Below, piece by piece: positions 10,446-18,978 of a stretch of DNA of 51,732 bases. The DNA is taken from positions 1-51,732 of the forward strand of contig JAJRZI010000069.1 in the NCBI GenBank assembly GCA_024275295.1. Reading direction: 5' to 3'. Both the position numbers and the translations under genes were made by a program. How positions within the stretch are numbered: the stretch's first letter is position 1; every line of letters begins with the position of its first letter. The notes beneath the pieces are model-generated. The model saw nothing but the letters and a program-made list of their open reading frames with translations, was not told the DNA's origin and ran no database searches. This stretch comes from Gammaproteobacteria bacterium (lineage in GTDB: Bacteria; Pseudomonadota; Gammaproteobacteria; Chromatiales; Chromatiaceae).

Positions 10446-11768
10446 ATGCACAATGAACCAATAAAAGAGTCACACTTGAACAGTATTGCCTCAATGTCAC
10501 CTGGCAGGAGCCTGAAGGCCCTCTTTTGGCTGCGTACGGTTACAATCCTGGGGCAGCTTTCAGTTGTTGCCTTGGTTAAGCTCAAGCTATCAATGGAGCT
10601 GCCTCTGTTGCCGATACTCATTACTATCGGAGTGCTGGCACTATGGAATTTGGCCGCCTATTGGAGGCAAAGCCGGCCATGGGAGACGACTCAGCTTGAG
10701 ATCTTTATGAATCTCGCTGTGGATGCTACAGCCTTGACCTTTCTGCTCTATTGGTCAGGTGGTGCAACCAATCCCTTTGTCTCTCTCTATTTGATTCCTA
10801 TCGCCATTGCATCAGCTGCATTGAGTGCCCGCTATATCTGGCTGACCTCCTTGATGTGTATTATCTACTACTCTTTTCTTATGCTCTTCTATACGCCGCT
10901 ACCCCCGATCCATGGTGATTACAGCAGTGATTTTAATGCTCATATCTTTGGGATGTGGGTGAACTTTATTCTGAGTGCTGTGTTGATGGCAACCATTGTT
11001 GCAGGTATATCCCAAGCAATTCATAGACGGGATAAATTATTAGCGAAGGCAAGAGAAGAGGTGTTGGGCAGTGAAAAAATTGTTGCTATGGGAACCTTGG
11101 CAGCAGGCGTGGCTCATGAGATCAGCACGCCATTATCAACCATGACGATGATTACTGATGAACTTCTGCATCTGCCTGACCCGGATCAGCTGCTTCATCC
11201 TGACCTGATTTTGATGCGCAAGCAGATTGATATCTGTAAGGAACGTATCAAAGAGCTGTTGGATCATGCAGGTCATACGCGAAGTGAAGGTGGGTATGCA
11301 GTGCCGCTACGCCAGTTTATTGATCGAATAATTGATCAGTGGCAGGTGATTCGTCCTGAGATTGAATGCAGTACATCTGTTAATGAGCCATTTCAGAATC
11401 CAACAATCCTGGCGGAGCAAACCATTGCCCAGTCGATAACAAATCTGCTGAATAATGCAGCTGATGCTACTCTTGAAAAGGGTAACAAGCAGATTGCGAT
11501 CAACCTGTCCAACATGCAGCAGGAGCTGAATATCCAGATTGATGATGAAGGTTCTGGTATAACCCCGGAGCTTGCGAACCAGATAGGAAAGGTTCCCTTC
11601 TCAACCAAAGCGTCAGGTTTTGGGATTGGGCTGGTACTTTCAAATGCCAGCCTTGGGCGTTTTGGTGGTGAGGTGACCCTTTCCAATCGACCAGAGCAAG
11701 GGACGCGAACTGAGGTCAAACTCCCGCTGAATAATCTAATCATTGAGGAAAACAGAACCCATGAGTAA
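10446..11768 (+). CDS. regB: RegB/PrrB-type redox sensor histidine kinase
   Basis: A 440-residue membrane kinase of the RegB/PrrB/ActS family, which senses the redox state of the quinone pool and phosphorylates RegA. About six membrane segments fill residues 25-190. The quinone-sensing loop motif GGATNPF is at 105-111, the H-box AAGVAHEISTPLS with His224 follows, and the redox-active cysteine appears as Cys264 in QIDICKERI, the place of Cys265 in Rhodobacter capsulatus RegB. The ATP-binding domain has NLLNNAADAT and DDEGSGI. The 3' end overlaps regA by 8 bases, so the two are translationally coupled. The start ATG at 10446 has no obvious RBS; an ATG at 10494 is an alternative. Likely targets are respiratory and carbon-fixation genes, none of them in the window. 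Confidence 0.92.
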   Translation: MHNEPIKESHLNSIASMSPGRSLKALFWLRTVTILGQLSVVALVKLKLSMELPLLPILITIGVLALWNLAAYWRQSRPWETTQLEIFMNLAVDATALTFLLYWSGGATNPFVSLYLIPIAIASAALSARYIWLTSLMCIIYYSFLMLFYTPLPPIHGDYSSDFNAHIFGMWVNFILSAVLMATIVAGISQAIHRRDKLLAKAREEVLGSEKIVAMGTLAAGVAHEISTPLSTMTMITDELLHLPDPDQLLHPDLILMRKQIDICKERIKELLDHAGHTRSEGGYAVPLRQFIDRIIDQWQVIRPEIECSTSVNEPFQNPTILAEQTIAQSITNLLNNAADATLEKGNKQIAINLSNMQQELNIQIDDEGSGITPELANQIGKVPFSTKASGFGIGLVLSNASLGRFGGEVTLSNRPEQGTRTEVKLPLNNLIIEENRTHE

Positions 11769-12294
11769 AAGCCGTTTTCTGATTGTTGATGATGATATTA
11801 CATTTTGTGAAGTGCTGGAGCGTGCTTTGGTACGCCGGGGCTACAAAGTGGAGACAGCTCATAATGCAGAACAGGCGCTTAAACGTGTTGAAGCATTTCA
11901 ACCAACCCATGCGGTTATTGATCTAAAGCTGGGAGAAAGCTCAGGCCTGCACCTGATCAAACCCCTGCTTGAAATGAATAAGATGATTAAAGCTGTGGTA
12001 TTGACGGGTTATGGCAGTATCCCTACAGCTGTACAGGCAATAAAAGAGGGGGCGGTGAATTATCTGGCAAAGCCAGCGGATGTTGATGGTATTCTTGCAG
12101 CCTTTGAAAAGGCTGAGGATACTCCAGCTATGGAGGCTGAAACTCAGGCCATGTCTTTAAAGCGAATGGAATGGGAGCATATTCAACGGATGTTGGAAGA
12201 GAATGATGGCAATATCTCAGCTACTGCAAGAAGCCTGGGCATGCATCGCCGAACCCTGCAGCGTAAACTTCAAAAGCGGCCTGTTAAACAGTAG
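11761..12294 (+). CDS. regA: RegA/PrrA-type response regulator
   Basis: A 177-residue two-domain regulator: a receiver with IVDDDITFCEVL, phospho-acceptor Asp54 in AVIDLKLGES and the Lys in NYLAKPADV, then a short linker and a Fis-like helix-turn-helix (ISATARSLGMHRRTLQRKL, about 148-170) that is nearly invariant in RegA/PrrA/ActR proteins. The ATG at 11761 is chosen because it follows a gaggaaaac ribosome binding site and gives the normal start MSKSRFLIVDDD; it overlaps the regB stop. An ATG or alternative start at 11743 would add six residues. It is the cognate partner of the kinase upstream and is expected to switch genes for aerobic and anaerobic respiration. Confidence 0.93.
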   Translation: MSKSRFLIVDDDITFCEVLERALVRRGYKVETAHNAEQALKRVEAFQPTHAVIDLKLGESSGLHLIKPLLEMNKMIKAVVLTGYGSIPTAVQAIKEGAVNYLAKPADVDGILAAFEKAEDTPAMEAETQAMSLKRMEWEHIQRMLEENDGNISATARSLGMHRRTLQRKLQKRPVKQ

Positions 12295-12430
12295 CTGCAT
12301 CTGATCCAGATATTGGATTTTTGCCTGGCTGTTCTCAGTATCTGGGGGTGCTGATTTATCCCGCTATCTATAAAAAATCTGCTGTTGGCCGCTAATTAAT
12401 GTAGTCGAAATATACGCCTGGGATATTGAA

Positions 12431-13132
12431 ATGACAGTGATGAGTCATAGCTTTGCAAGAGAAGGGATGAGGGCAATAGGCTGCTGCACGGCTACCATGC
12501 TCCTGTTTGTACTGATATTAAATTGGTCAGAATATGCCATGGCGGTTGAGCGCTTGCGCGTGGTGGCGCTATTTTCAGATAAGGCCATGGTTGAGATTGA
12601 TGGTAAAAACCGCTTATTGAAAAAAGGTAAAGCCAGCCCGGAAGGGGTGCTTCTGATCTCTGCCGATGCCAGAGGGGCGGTGTTAGAGTTTGATGGGCGG
12701 CGTGAGGCCTATGAACTGGGGCGTCATGTGAGCGCCTCCTACAGCAGACCCAAGGTACAAGAGGTGCGGATTTGGCGTGATGCCCATGGAAGCTACACCA
12801 CTGTTGGTACTATCAATGGGCGCACGGTGAATATGCTGGTGGATACGGGCGCCAGCGCTGTGGCAATGAGTGAGGTGGAGGCGCGACGACTGGCTATTCC
12901 TTACCTACTTACAGGTCAGGTGATACGGGTGAGCACGGCCTCCTCAGGTAACATTAAAGGTTATAACGTGCTGTTGGATCGGGTGCAGGTGGGGGATATT
13001 CTGCTGCGCAATGTGCGAGGTACGGTTATTGAAGGTAATAGTCCGAGGGAGGTTCTGCTGGGCATGACCTTTCTGGGGCAGCTGCAGATGGAAAACAGTG
13101 GGAGCGTTCTGTTGCTGAAGACCAAGTATTGA
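12431..13132 (+). CDS. Membrane-anchored retropepsin-like aspartic protease family protein
   Basis: A 233-residue protein with an N-terminal membrane anchor (about 15-38) and a single-lobed retropepsin-like domain. The catalytic motif is MLVDTGASAVAMS with Asp138-Thr-Gly, and the second family motif VLLGMTFL lies near 216-223. This matches the TIGR02281-type clan AA aspartic proteases of proteobacteria, which should act as dimers in the periplasm. Residues 40-110 form an extra beta-rich region before the protease domain. It ends 7 bases from the convergent folE2. The substrate is unknown, and proteolytic activity is inferred from the conserved Asp. Confidence 0.82.
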   Translation: MTVMSHSFAREGMRAIGCCTATMLLFVLILNWSEYAMAVERLRVVALFSDKAMVEIDGKNRLLKKGKASPEGVLLISADARGAVLEFDGRREAYELGRHVSASYSRPKVQEVRIWRDAHGSYTTVGTINGRTVNMLVDTGASAVAMSEVEARRLAIPYLLTGQVIRVSTASSGNIKGYNVLLDRVQVGDILLRNVRGTVIEGNSPREVLLGMTFLGQLQMENSGSVLLLKTKY

Positions 13133-13139
13133 ACCTTAC

Positions 13140-13934
13140 CTATTCATCATCCTCTTTATTTTTCTCAATCAGAGCGTAGGCCGAGTGGTTGTGAATGGAT
13201 TCAAAATTCTCTGATTCCACAATATAGGCGACTATGCGGTCATCCTTGTTCAGCTCTACGGCTACATCCCGCACCATATCTTCAACAAACTTAGGGTTAT
13301 CGTAAGCGCGTTCTGTTACATGCTTTTCGTCGGGCCTTTTTAGTAGGCCAAAGAGCTCGCAGGAGGCCTGTGATTCGACCATATCGATGATCTCCTCAAT
13401 CCAGACAAATGATTGGGTGCGCACCTGTACGGTGACATGAGAGCGTTGATTGTGGGCGCCGCGGTCTGCAATCTGTTTTGAGCAGGGGCAGAGGCTGGTA
13501 ACAGGTACAACAACGCGGGTGAAGATGGTGGGTGTGCCATCAATGATTTCACCCAGCAGGGTTACATCGTAATCCAGTAGTGCAGAAACGCCTGAAACAG
13601 GGGCCTTTTTGTTGACGAAGTAGGGGAAGTTAACCTCAATATGCCCTTCTTCGGCCTCCAGTCGCTCTGTCATGTCGCATAATATATGTTTGAATGACTC
13701 TACGCTGATCTCCTTCTCATATTCGCTGAGAATGGCCACAAACCGTGACATGTGGGTGCCCTTGAAATTGTGGGGCAGATTCACGTACATGTTGAAAGTG
13801 GCGATAGTGTGTTGCTCACCTTCGCTGCGGTCTTTGACCCGGATTGGGTGACGGATGTCTTTGATGCCAACTTTGTTAATGGCAATGCGGCGGCGATCCT
13901 CTCTGCTTTGGACGTCGGCGATAGGTTTGGTCAT
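13140..13934 (-). CDS. folE2: GTP cyclohydrolase IB (FolE2)
   Basis: A 264-residue FolE2, the metal-flexible GTP cyclohydrolase that makes 7,8-dihydroneopterin triphosphate for folate (and queuosine) synthesis. Recognisable segments are [17 protein letters not shown], the catalytic Cys149 in [20 protein letters not shown], and the C-terminal [15 protein letters not shown] with the conserved Glu and His. Length and motifs separate it clearly from type IA FolE. It lies 46 bases after ispA on the same strand, in the place where dxs often sits in related genomes. FolE2 is often made under zinc shortage by Zur; I see no Zur box but did not search rigorously. Confidence 0.95.
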   Translation of the reverse strand: MTKPIADVQSREDRRRIAINKVGIKDIRHPIRVKDRSEGEQHTIATFNMYVNLPHNFKGTHMSRFVAILSEYEKEISVESFKHILCDMTERLEAEEGHIEVNFPYFVNKKAPVSGVSALLDYDVTLLGEIIDGTPTIFTRVVVPVTSLCPCSKQIADRGAHNQRSHVTVQVRTQSFVWIEEIIDMVESQASCELFGLLKRPDEKHVTERAYDNPKFVEDMVRDVAVELNKDDRIVAYIVESENFESIHNHSAYALIEKNKEDDE

Positions 13935-13980
13935 TCAGGTTTCCTTTGGTTCGGGCTTGGGTTGGCGGGAGAGAGAGGTG

Positions 13981-14883
13981 TCAGTAACTGCGGCCAACGA
14001 TGTAATTTGCAATCCAGCGTAGTGGATCGGCTTTTTTATCCATTCCACCCAGGCTGTCCAGTGCTTCTGTAAGCAGTTGTTTAGCGGTATCCCTGGCGCC
14101 TTGTAGACCGAGCAGGGCAGGGTAGGTGGACTTGAGTTGAGCCTGGTCTTTGCCCTGGGTTTTGCCCAGTGTCTCGGTATTGCCTTCAATATCCAGGATG
14201 TCGTCGCGTACCTGAAAGGCGAGGCCAATGCATTTTGCGTAGTGATCCAGTTTTTGTACAAGCTTACCGTCGTCATGCTCTGTTGCCAGGGTGCCCAGCC
14301 GCACACTGGCGCGGATCAGTGCCCCGGTTTTGTGGATATGCAGGTTTTCCAGCTCAGCCAGATTCAGCGCCTCTCCTTCAGCTGCCAGATCCAGCGCCTG
14401 CCCACCGGCCATGCCGCGAGAGCCGCTGGCGGTTGCCAGGGTCTGGATCATCTCCAGTCTGGTCTTGGCATTGATGGCCATGGTTTTATCCTTGCATAGC
14501 ACCTGGAAGGCGAGCGTTTGCAGGGCATCGCCGACCAGTATGGCTGTTGCCTCGTCATACTGTTTGTGACAGGTGGGTCGACCGCGACGCAGGTCGTCAT
14601 CATCCATGGCAGGGAGATCGTCGTGCACCAGTGAATAGGCGTGGATCAATTCGACGGCGCAGGCTGCTCCATCGAGTTGCCGGGTATCTCCTCCCAGCGC
14701 CTTGCTGGTGGCGTATACCAGCACCGGCCGTACACGCTTGCCTCCTCCAAGGGTGGTGTAGCGCATGGCGGCATGCAGCTGTTCTGGAATGATGGTGGTG
14801 GCGGGTAACCAGTGATCCAATGCATTTTCAACCTGGTTCTGGCATCTTTTCAGGAATGCCTGTAATTCAGGATTAGTTTGCAT
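13981..14883 (-). CDS. ispA: Geranyl/farnesyl diphosphate synthase
   Basis: A 300-residue short-chain trans-prenyl diphosphate synthase (E. coli IspA 299), joining IPP to DMAPP and GPP to give farnesyl diphosphate in the cytosol. The first Asp-rich motif is in LVHDDLPAMDDDDLRRGRPT, the second in GLAFQVRDDILDIEG, and GGGKRVRP binds the diphosphate. I start it at the ATG at 14883 (MQTNPELQAFLKRCQNQ), which in the intact arrangement overlaps the last codons of xseB. In this sequence a one-base loss in xseB removes that stop, so xseB and ispA appear as one open frame from 15108; the joint product is probably an artefact. dxs, the usual downstream neighbour, is replaced by folE2. Confidence 0.93.
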   Translation of the reverse strand: MQTNPELQAFLKRCQNQVENALDHWLPATTIIPEQLHAAMRYTTLGGGKRVRPVLVYATSKALGGDTRQLDGAACAVELIHAYSLVHDDLPAMDDDDLRRGRPTCHKQYDEATAILVGDALQTLAFQVLCKDKTMAINAKTRLEMIQTLATASGSRGMAGGQALDLAAEGEALNLAELENLHIHKTGALIRASVRLGTLATEHDDGKLVQKLDHYAKCIGLAFQVRDDILDIEGNTETLGKTQGKDQAQLKSTYPALLGLQGARDTAKQLLTEALDSLGGMDKKADPLRWIANYIVGRSY

Positions 14884-15108
14884 CAAAGGGTTCCAGTTCG
14901 GCATCGGGGGTGTTGGCGCTGAGGATCTCGACTTTTGCTCAGCATTTTTGAGTGCCTGCTGACAAGTGCGGGTCAGTACAACACCGCGTTCAAAGGATTT
15001 TAGAGACTCTTCAAGCGTCAGATCGCCCTGTTCCATGGTCTCAACCAATGATTCCAGTTCATTGAGCGCCTCTTCAAAAGAGGGTGTCGAAGCTTTTTTT
15101 CGCGGCAC
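14873..15108 (-). pseudogene. xseB: Exonuclease VII small subunit, -1 frameshift
   Basis: The small subunit of exonuclease VII, a short coiled protein that multimerises around XseA. The N-terminus MPRKKASTPSFEEALNELES and GDLTLEESLKSFERGVVLTR are typical. At about residue 59 the frame breaks: the minus strand reads caaaagtcgag, where caaaaagtcgag would continue as AEQKVEILSANTPDAELEP and stop at 14873-14875. The run at 14933-14936 therefore looks one A short. Restored, the protein would be 78 residues, as expected (80 in E. coli), and its stop would overlap the ispA start. The shift fuses the frame to ispA. A homopolymer sequencing error is the first explanation. Confidence 0.85.
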
Positions 15109-15198
15109 AATTGTATCCAGAACATCAAGAAACAGAGCAGCTTACATTACTGCTGTGGCTGTGGTCAATCGCCAATGGACGGGGCTTGCCGTGGCTGT

Positions 15199-15681
15199 TT
15201 AGCCGTGTTTCAGGATGCGCTGCTTGTCCCGCTGCCAGTCGCGGTTTTTCTCGGTGGTGCGTTTGTCATGCTGCTTTTTGCCTTTGGCGAGTCCAATTTC
15301 AAGCTTTGCACGGCCCTTGCTCCAGTACAGGGCAGTAGGCACCAGGGTAAAGCCCTTGCGTTCGACCAGTCCAATAAGTTTGCTCAGCTCGCGGCGGTGA
15401 AGCAGGAGCTTGCGTGTCCGTGTCGGGTTTGGGTGGGTATGGGTTGAAGTGGAGAGCAGGGGGGATATGTGGCACCCCAGCAGGAAGGCCTCTGCCCCCT
15501 GTATGATGACGTAGCTCTCTTTTATCTGGACACGCCCTTCACGCATGCTTTTTACTTCCCAACCTTCAAGGACAATGCCGGCCTCATAGCGCTCTTCAAT
15601 GAAATAGTCGTGTTGTGCTTTTTTATTGAGGGCGATGGTTGAGCCGCCAGCCGCACCTTTTTTCTTTGCTTTCTTTGCCAT
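15199..15681 (-). CDS. smpB: SsrA-binding protein SmpB
   Basis: A 160-residue SmpB (same length as in E. coli), which binds tmRNA and places it in the A site of stalled ribosomes for trans-translation. It has the conserved [20 protein letters not shown], the loop [15 protein letters not shown] and the basic C-terminal tail ([15 protein letters not shown]). The ATG at 15681 (MAKKAKKK) is preferred over one three codons earlier, since it matches the usual start; neither has a strong RBS. The tmRNA gene itself is not seen here. It is 90 bases upstream of xseB on the same strand and diverges from the NSS transporter. Confidence 0.95.
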   Translation of the reverse strand: MAKKAKKKGAAGGSTIALNKKAQHDYFIEERYEAGIVLEGWEVKSMREGRVQIKESYVIIQGAEAFLLGCHISPLLSTSTHTHPNPTRTRKLLLHRRELSKLIGLVERKGFTLVPTALYWSKGRAKLEIGLAKGKKQHDKRTTEKNRDWQRDKQRILKHG

Positions 15682-15847
15682 AGGGTGCATTGTAAGCGAG
15701 TGGGGAGAGCATAGGTAGCCTGTTTTTTATGATCGGTGTTTCCTTGTTCTGACCGGGCTTTTCGTTGAAAATATGCGGCTTGGCATCAGAGTCGGTTTTG
15801 TTGCGCTGAAAAATACCAAAAATATAAATATTGAGGGATATCCTGGA

Positions 15848-17227
15848 ATGACAGAGCGAACCTCCATTCATGGCCACTGGTCATCTCGTATGGCGTTTAT
15901 TTTAGCTGCGACAGGTTCAGCTGTCGGGTTGGGTAATATCTGGAAATTCCCCTATATCGCGGGTGAGAATGGCGGCGGTGCCTTTGTTTTGGTCTACCTG
16001 TTATGTGTGCTCTTTATCGGCATTCCTATCATGATGGCTGAGGTGCTGATTGGCCGGAGAGGGCGTCAGAGTCCGATTAATACAATGCGTACCCTGGCGC
16101 ATGAAGAGAACCAGCATGGAATCTGGCAGATGATCGGCTGGTCGGGCATGATTGCGGGGCTGCTGATTATCTCCTTTTATAGTGTCATTGCCGGCTGGGC
16201 CGTGGCCTATGTCTTTCGTACTGCATCAGGCGCCTTTACCGGGGTGACAGCTGATGGCGCGGCCAGTATCTTTGGCGGACTGGTCTCTGATCCCGAACGG
16301 CTCTTGGCCTGGCATACGGTGTTTATGGTCATGACGATGGTTGTTGTCTCCCGAGGTGTGCGCTCTGGTTTGGAAAAAGCAGTGCGTTTTCTGATGCCAA
16401 TGTTGTTTATCCTGCTGTTGCTGTTGGTGGGTTATGCCATGAACAGTGGCAAGTTTTCAGAGGGGCTTGCGTTTCTGTTTACCCCTGATTTTAGTGCTAT
16501 CACTGCGGGTGGCGTATTGACAGCCATGGGGCATGCATTTTTTACCCTGAGTCTTGGGATGGGCGCCATTATGGTCTATGGTTCATATCTGCCGAAGCAT
16601 GTCTCTATTGCTCAGACTACAGTGGTTGTGGCCATCATGGATACTGTGGTGGCTCTGTTAGCGGGTATGGCTATTTTTCCGCTTGTCTTTGCCAACGGGC
16701 TGGAGCCGGGGGCCGGGCCTGGGCTTATCTTTAAGACCCTGCCGCTGGCGTTTGGCCATATGGCAGGTGGTACGCTGTTTGGTACACTCTTTTTTCTACT
16801 ATTAACCTTTGCTGCCTGGACCTCAGCAATTTCACTTATTGAGCCTGCTGTTGCCTGGTTGGTTGAAAACAGGGGGCTGAGTCGAATCAAGGCCGCTACA
16901 GCGGTTGGTGTGCTAGCCTGGTTGCTTGGGATTGTAACGATTATGTCATTCAACAGCTGGGCATTTGAGTTTACCTTTGCAGGTGAGGCCAAGAGCAGTG
17001 GCCTGTTTGATGTGCTGGATATCCTGACAGCCAATATTATGTTGCCACTGGGTGGTCTTGCGATGGCGATATTTGCAGGTTGGTATATGTCGGAGCGCTC
17101 TACGGCTGATGAGCTGAATCTGGGTGAGGGATTGATCTATCAAGGGTGGCGGTTTTTGGTGCGCTTTGTTGCGCCCCTAGCGGTTATTGTCGTGTTTCTG
17201 CAGTTACTTGGCTTTATAAGGTTTTGA
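15848..17227 (+). CDS. Sodium-dependent transporter, NSS (SNF) family
   Basis: A 459-residue polytopic inner-membrane protein with about 11-12 helices and a LeuT-like fold, expected to import an amino acid or amine with sodium. The unwound first helix carries the hallmark AATGSAVGLGNIWKFPY (about 19-35), whose backbone and side chains bind substrate and sodium in LeuT; GENGGGAFVLVYL follows. The ATG at 15848 is chosen because it has a gaggga ribosome binding site and places the first helix correctly; an earlier start at 15773 would add 25 residues. It is followed 4 bases later by ratA. Substrate cannot be told: bacterial members carry Tyr, Trp, Leu, Met or unknown solutes. Confidence 0.9.
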   Translation: MTERTSIHGHWSSRMAFILAATGSAVGLGNIWKFPYIAGENGGGAFVLVYLLCVLFIGIPIMMAEVLIGRRGRQSPINTMRTLAHEENQHGIWQMIGWSGMIAGLLIISFYSVIAGWAVAYVFRTASGAFTGVTADGAASIFGGLVSDPERLLAWHTVFMVMTMVVVSRGVRSGLEKAVRFLMPMLFILLLLLVGYAMNSGKFSEGLAFLFTPDFSAITAGGVLTAMGHAFFTLSLGMGAIMVYGSYLPKHVSIAQTTVVVAIMDTVVALLAGMAIFPLVFANGLEPGAGPGLIFKTLPLAFGHMAGGTLFGTLFFLLLTFAAWTSAISLIEPAVAWLVENRGLSRIKAATAVGVLAWLLGIVTIMSFNSWAFEFTFAGEAKSSGLFDVLDILTANIMLPLGGLAMAIFAGWYMSERSTADELNLGEGLIYQGWRFLVRFVAPLAVIVVFLQLLGFIRF

Positions 17228-17231
17228 TGAG

Positions 17232-17681
17232 ATGACGGTTATTCATAAAAGTGCCCTGGTGCCCTATTCAACAGCCCAGATGTATGGGGTGATCAATGAT
17301 ATTGAATTGTATCCTGAGTATCTTCCCTGGTGTCACTCATCGCGCATAATCTCACAGACCGATAAAGAGCAGGTGGGCGAGCTGGAGGTGGCACGTGCAG
17401 GGATTCGCCAGAAATTCACGACCTGCAATCGCCTTCATCCAAACAAGAAAATTGAGATTCGCCTGCAGGATGGCCCCTTTTCCAAGCTGGAGGGGTCATG
17501 GAATCTGACAGAACTGCGCCCCGATGCCTGCAAGGTGGAGCTGATATTGGAGTTTGAATTTGCCGGTAAATTGATCAATTCTGCCTTTGGCCGGGTATTT
17601 GGACAGATTGCAGCAACGCTGGTGGATGCTTTTTGTAAACGCCTGCATGAAGTCTATGGCGGGAAGAATAGGTCAGTATGA
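17232..17681 (+). CDS. ratA: RatA/PasT START-domain protein (ribosome association)
   Basis: A 149-residue polyketide-cyclase/START-fold protein of the RatA (PasT, YfjG) family, related to Coq10. It begins MTVIHKSALVPYSTAQMYGV and carries DIELYPEYLPWCHSS and FGRVFGQIAATLVDAFCKR, diagnostic of the family. In E. coli it was described as blocking 70S assembly by binding the 50S subunit; the ubiquinone-chaperone relation to Coq10 suggests another role. Its stop overlaps the next ATG as ATGA, so it is coupled to rnfH, as in other gammaproteobacteria. The ratA-rnfH pair has been called a toxin-antitoxin pair, though that role is doubted. Confidence 0.9.
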   Translation: MTVIHKSALVPYSTAQMYGVINDIELYPEYLPWCHSSRIISQTDKEQVGELEVARAGIRQKFTTCNRLHPNKKIEIRLQDGPFSKLEGSWNLTELRPDACKVELILEFEFAGKLINSAFGRVFGQIAATLVDAFCKRLHEVYGGKNRSV

Positions 17682-17962
17682 CACGCGCTATCATTGAAGT
17701 GGCTTATGCCAAGCCAGACGGTCAACTGATCGTTGAGGTGCCTAATGCGCCTAATATAACGGTGCAGCAGGCTATTGAGGCATCTGGTATTTTGCAGCAG
17801 TTTCCAGAGATTGATTTGGCAATCAATAAGGTTGGGGTGTTTGGGAAGCTAGCACCGTTGGATACGGAACTGGTAGCGGGTGACCGGGTTGAGATCTACC
17901 GTCCGCTGATTGCTGACCCTAAAGAAGCACGGCGGCGGCGAGCTAAAGCCGCCTCAAAATAA
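17678..17962 (+). CDS. rnfH: RnfH family beta-grasp protein (RatB/PasI)
   Basis: A 94-residue ubiquitin-like beta-grasp protein of the RnfH family. It starts MTRAIIEVAYAKPDGQLIVEV and contains AINKVGVFGKLAPLDTELVAGDRVEIYRPL (quoted in parts: VGVFGKLAPLDTELVAGDR), the usual core, then a basic tail DPKEARRRRAKAA. The start overlaps the ratA stop by four bases. Despite the name, its link to the Rnf complex is weak: the conserved neighbour is ratA. Molecular role is unknown; PasI was proposed to antagonise PasT. Confidence 0.9.
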   Translation: MTRAIIEVAYAKPDGQLIVEVPNAPNITVQQAIEASGILQQFPEIDLAINKVGVFGKLAPLDTELVAGDRVEIYRPLIADPKEARRRRAKAASK

Positions 17963-17975
17963 GCTGGACGAAGTG

Positions 17976-18488
17976 CTAATCATCCTCTGCGGCAAGGCCT
18001 GCTCTTTCTAATGTACGGGTAAAGAAGCCCTTCTCTGTGGTCTCATAATCTGGAACCTTGACTACAGTCTCTTTTTTATCCTCTAGTGCATCTGCTGTTG
18101 GGGTGGGTCTGAAGTCACCCTCTATCCTGGTAAGTTTGTCGTCTACAAAATAGAGAGATATGTGCTCTTGAGTGGGCGCTTCGCTGCCTTTTTTCATTGA
18201 GTAGAAGTAATCCCATCGGTCTTGGTGGAATACATCAACCAGGATAGGGGTGCCCATGATATATTTGACTTGCCGTCTGGCCATGCCGGGGTGCAGTTTA
18301 TTAATCATCGCTTGGGTAACGATATTGCCTTGCTGAATATCCTGATGATACATCAGTGGCACACCACCCAGGGTGTTGGGGATGGCGTCTCCTACGGCCC
18401 TGCCCCAGCCTTTTACCGTATCTACTGTTCCGCAACCGGAAATTAAGAGGCTTGCGCTGATTGCACAACAAATGAGAAGCTTTTGCAT
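17976..18488 (-). CDS. bamE: BamE outer-membrane assembly lipoprotein
   Basis: A 170-residue lipoprotein of the BamE (SmpA/OmlA) family, a small subunit of the BAM complex that inserts beta-barrels in the outer membrane. The ATG at 18488 opens a lipoprotein signal whose lipobox is I-S-G-C with Cys19. The mature part has the SmpA/OmlA fold: KLHPGMARRQVKYIMGTP, then FHQDRWDYFYS and LYFVDDKLTRIEGD. It is longer at the C-terminus than E. coli BamE (113 residues), with about 50 extra residues, as in Xanthomonas and Pseudomonas forms. It converges with rnfH and diverges from fur across 67 bases, the usual arrangement. An upstream in-frame Met at 18581 would destroy the signal peptide and is rejected. 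Confidence 0.93.
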   Translation of the reverse strand: MQKLLICCAISASLLISGCGTVDTVKGWGRAVGDAIPNTLGGVPLMYHQDIQQGNIVTQAMINKLHPGMARRQVKYIMGTPILVDVFHQDRWDYFYSMKKGSEAPTQEHISLYFVDDKLTRIEGDFRPTPTADALEDKKETVVKVPDYETTEKGFFTRTLERAGLAAEDD

Positions 18489-18555
18489 TCTGTTAGAGTC
18501 ACTTTGATTAAAACGAACAGGCTGCAGATCATACCGTATGAGGGTTAAAAAAGAC

Positions 18556-18978
18556 ATGATGAGTGGGGAAGATATTCGCAATGCGGGTCTAAAAGTAACC
18601 CTGCCCAGGGTTAAGATTCTGGCGCTTTTAGAGCAGTCAAAACAAGGGCATGTGAGTGCTGAGGATGTCTACAAGCTGCTGTTGGATGCAGGCGAGGAGA
18701 TTGGGCTGGCAACAATTTATCGTGTTTTGACCCAGTTTGAGTCGGCTGGCCTGGTGACGCGCCACCATTTTGAAGGTGGGCAATCCGTTTTTGAGCTGGA
18801 TCGTGGTGAACACCATGATCATATTGTCTGCATTAGATGTGGTCGGGTTGAGGAGCTTTTTGATCAGACCATTGAAGACCGGCAGCAGGAGATCGCCAGG
18901 GAGAAGGGGTTCTCGGTTGAGGCGCATGCGCTGACAATCTATGGATATTGCCAAGCTCCTGGCTGTAGGGCTTCCTAA
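18556..18978 (+). CDS. fur: Ferric uptake regulator
   Basis: A 140-residue Fur repressor (E. coli 148). The winged helix has AGLKVTLPRVKILALLE and GLATIYRVLTQFESAGLV; the dimer/metal domain has GEHHDHIVCIRCGRVEEL, with the histidines and the zinc-binding CxxC, and ends YGYCQAPGC with a second Cys pair. I place the start at 18556 with the gaggg ribosome binding site 11 bases upstream; the next codon is also ATG, and a start at 18538 is possible. It diverges from bamE. Its stop overlaps the convergent recN stop by three or four bases. No Fur box was recognised upstream. Confidence 0.93.
   Translation: MMSGEDIRNAGLKVTLPRVKILALLEQSKQGHVSAEDVYKLLLDAGEEIGLATIYRVLTQFESAGLVTRHHFEGGQSVFELDRGEHHDHIVCIRCGRVEELFDQTIEDRQQEIAREKGFSVEAHALTIYGYCQAPGCRAS

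Noticed and set aside
17232-17962. ratA-rnfH as a mobile toxin-antitoxin module
   Set aside because: The pair is part of the conserved gammaproteobacterial backbone next to bamE and fur; it shows no sign of mobility.
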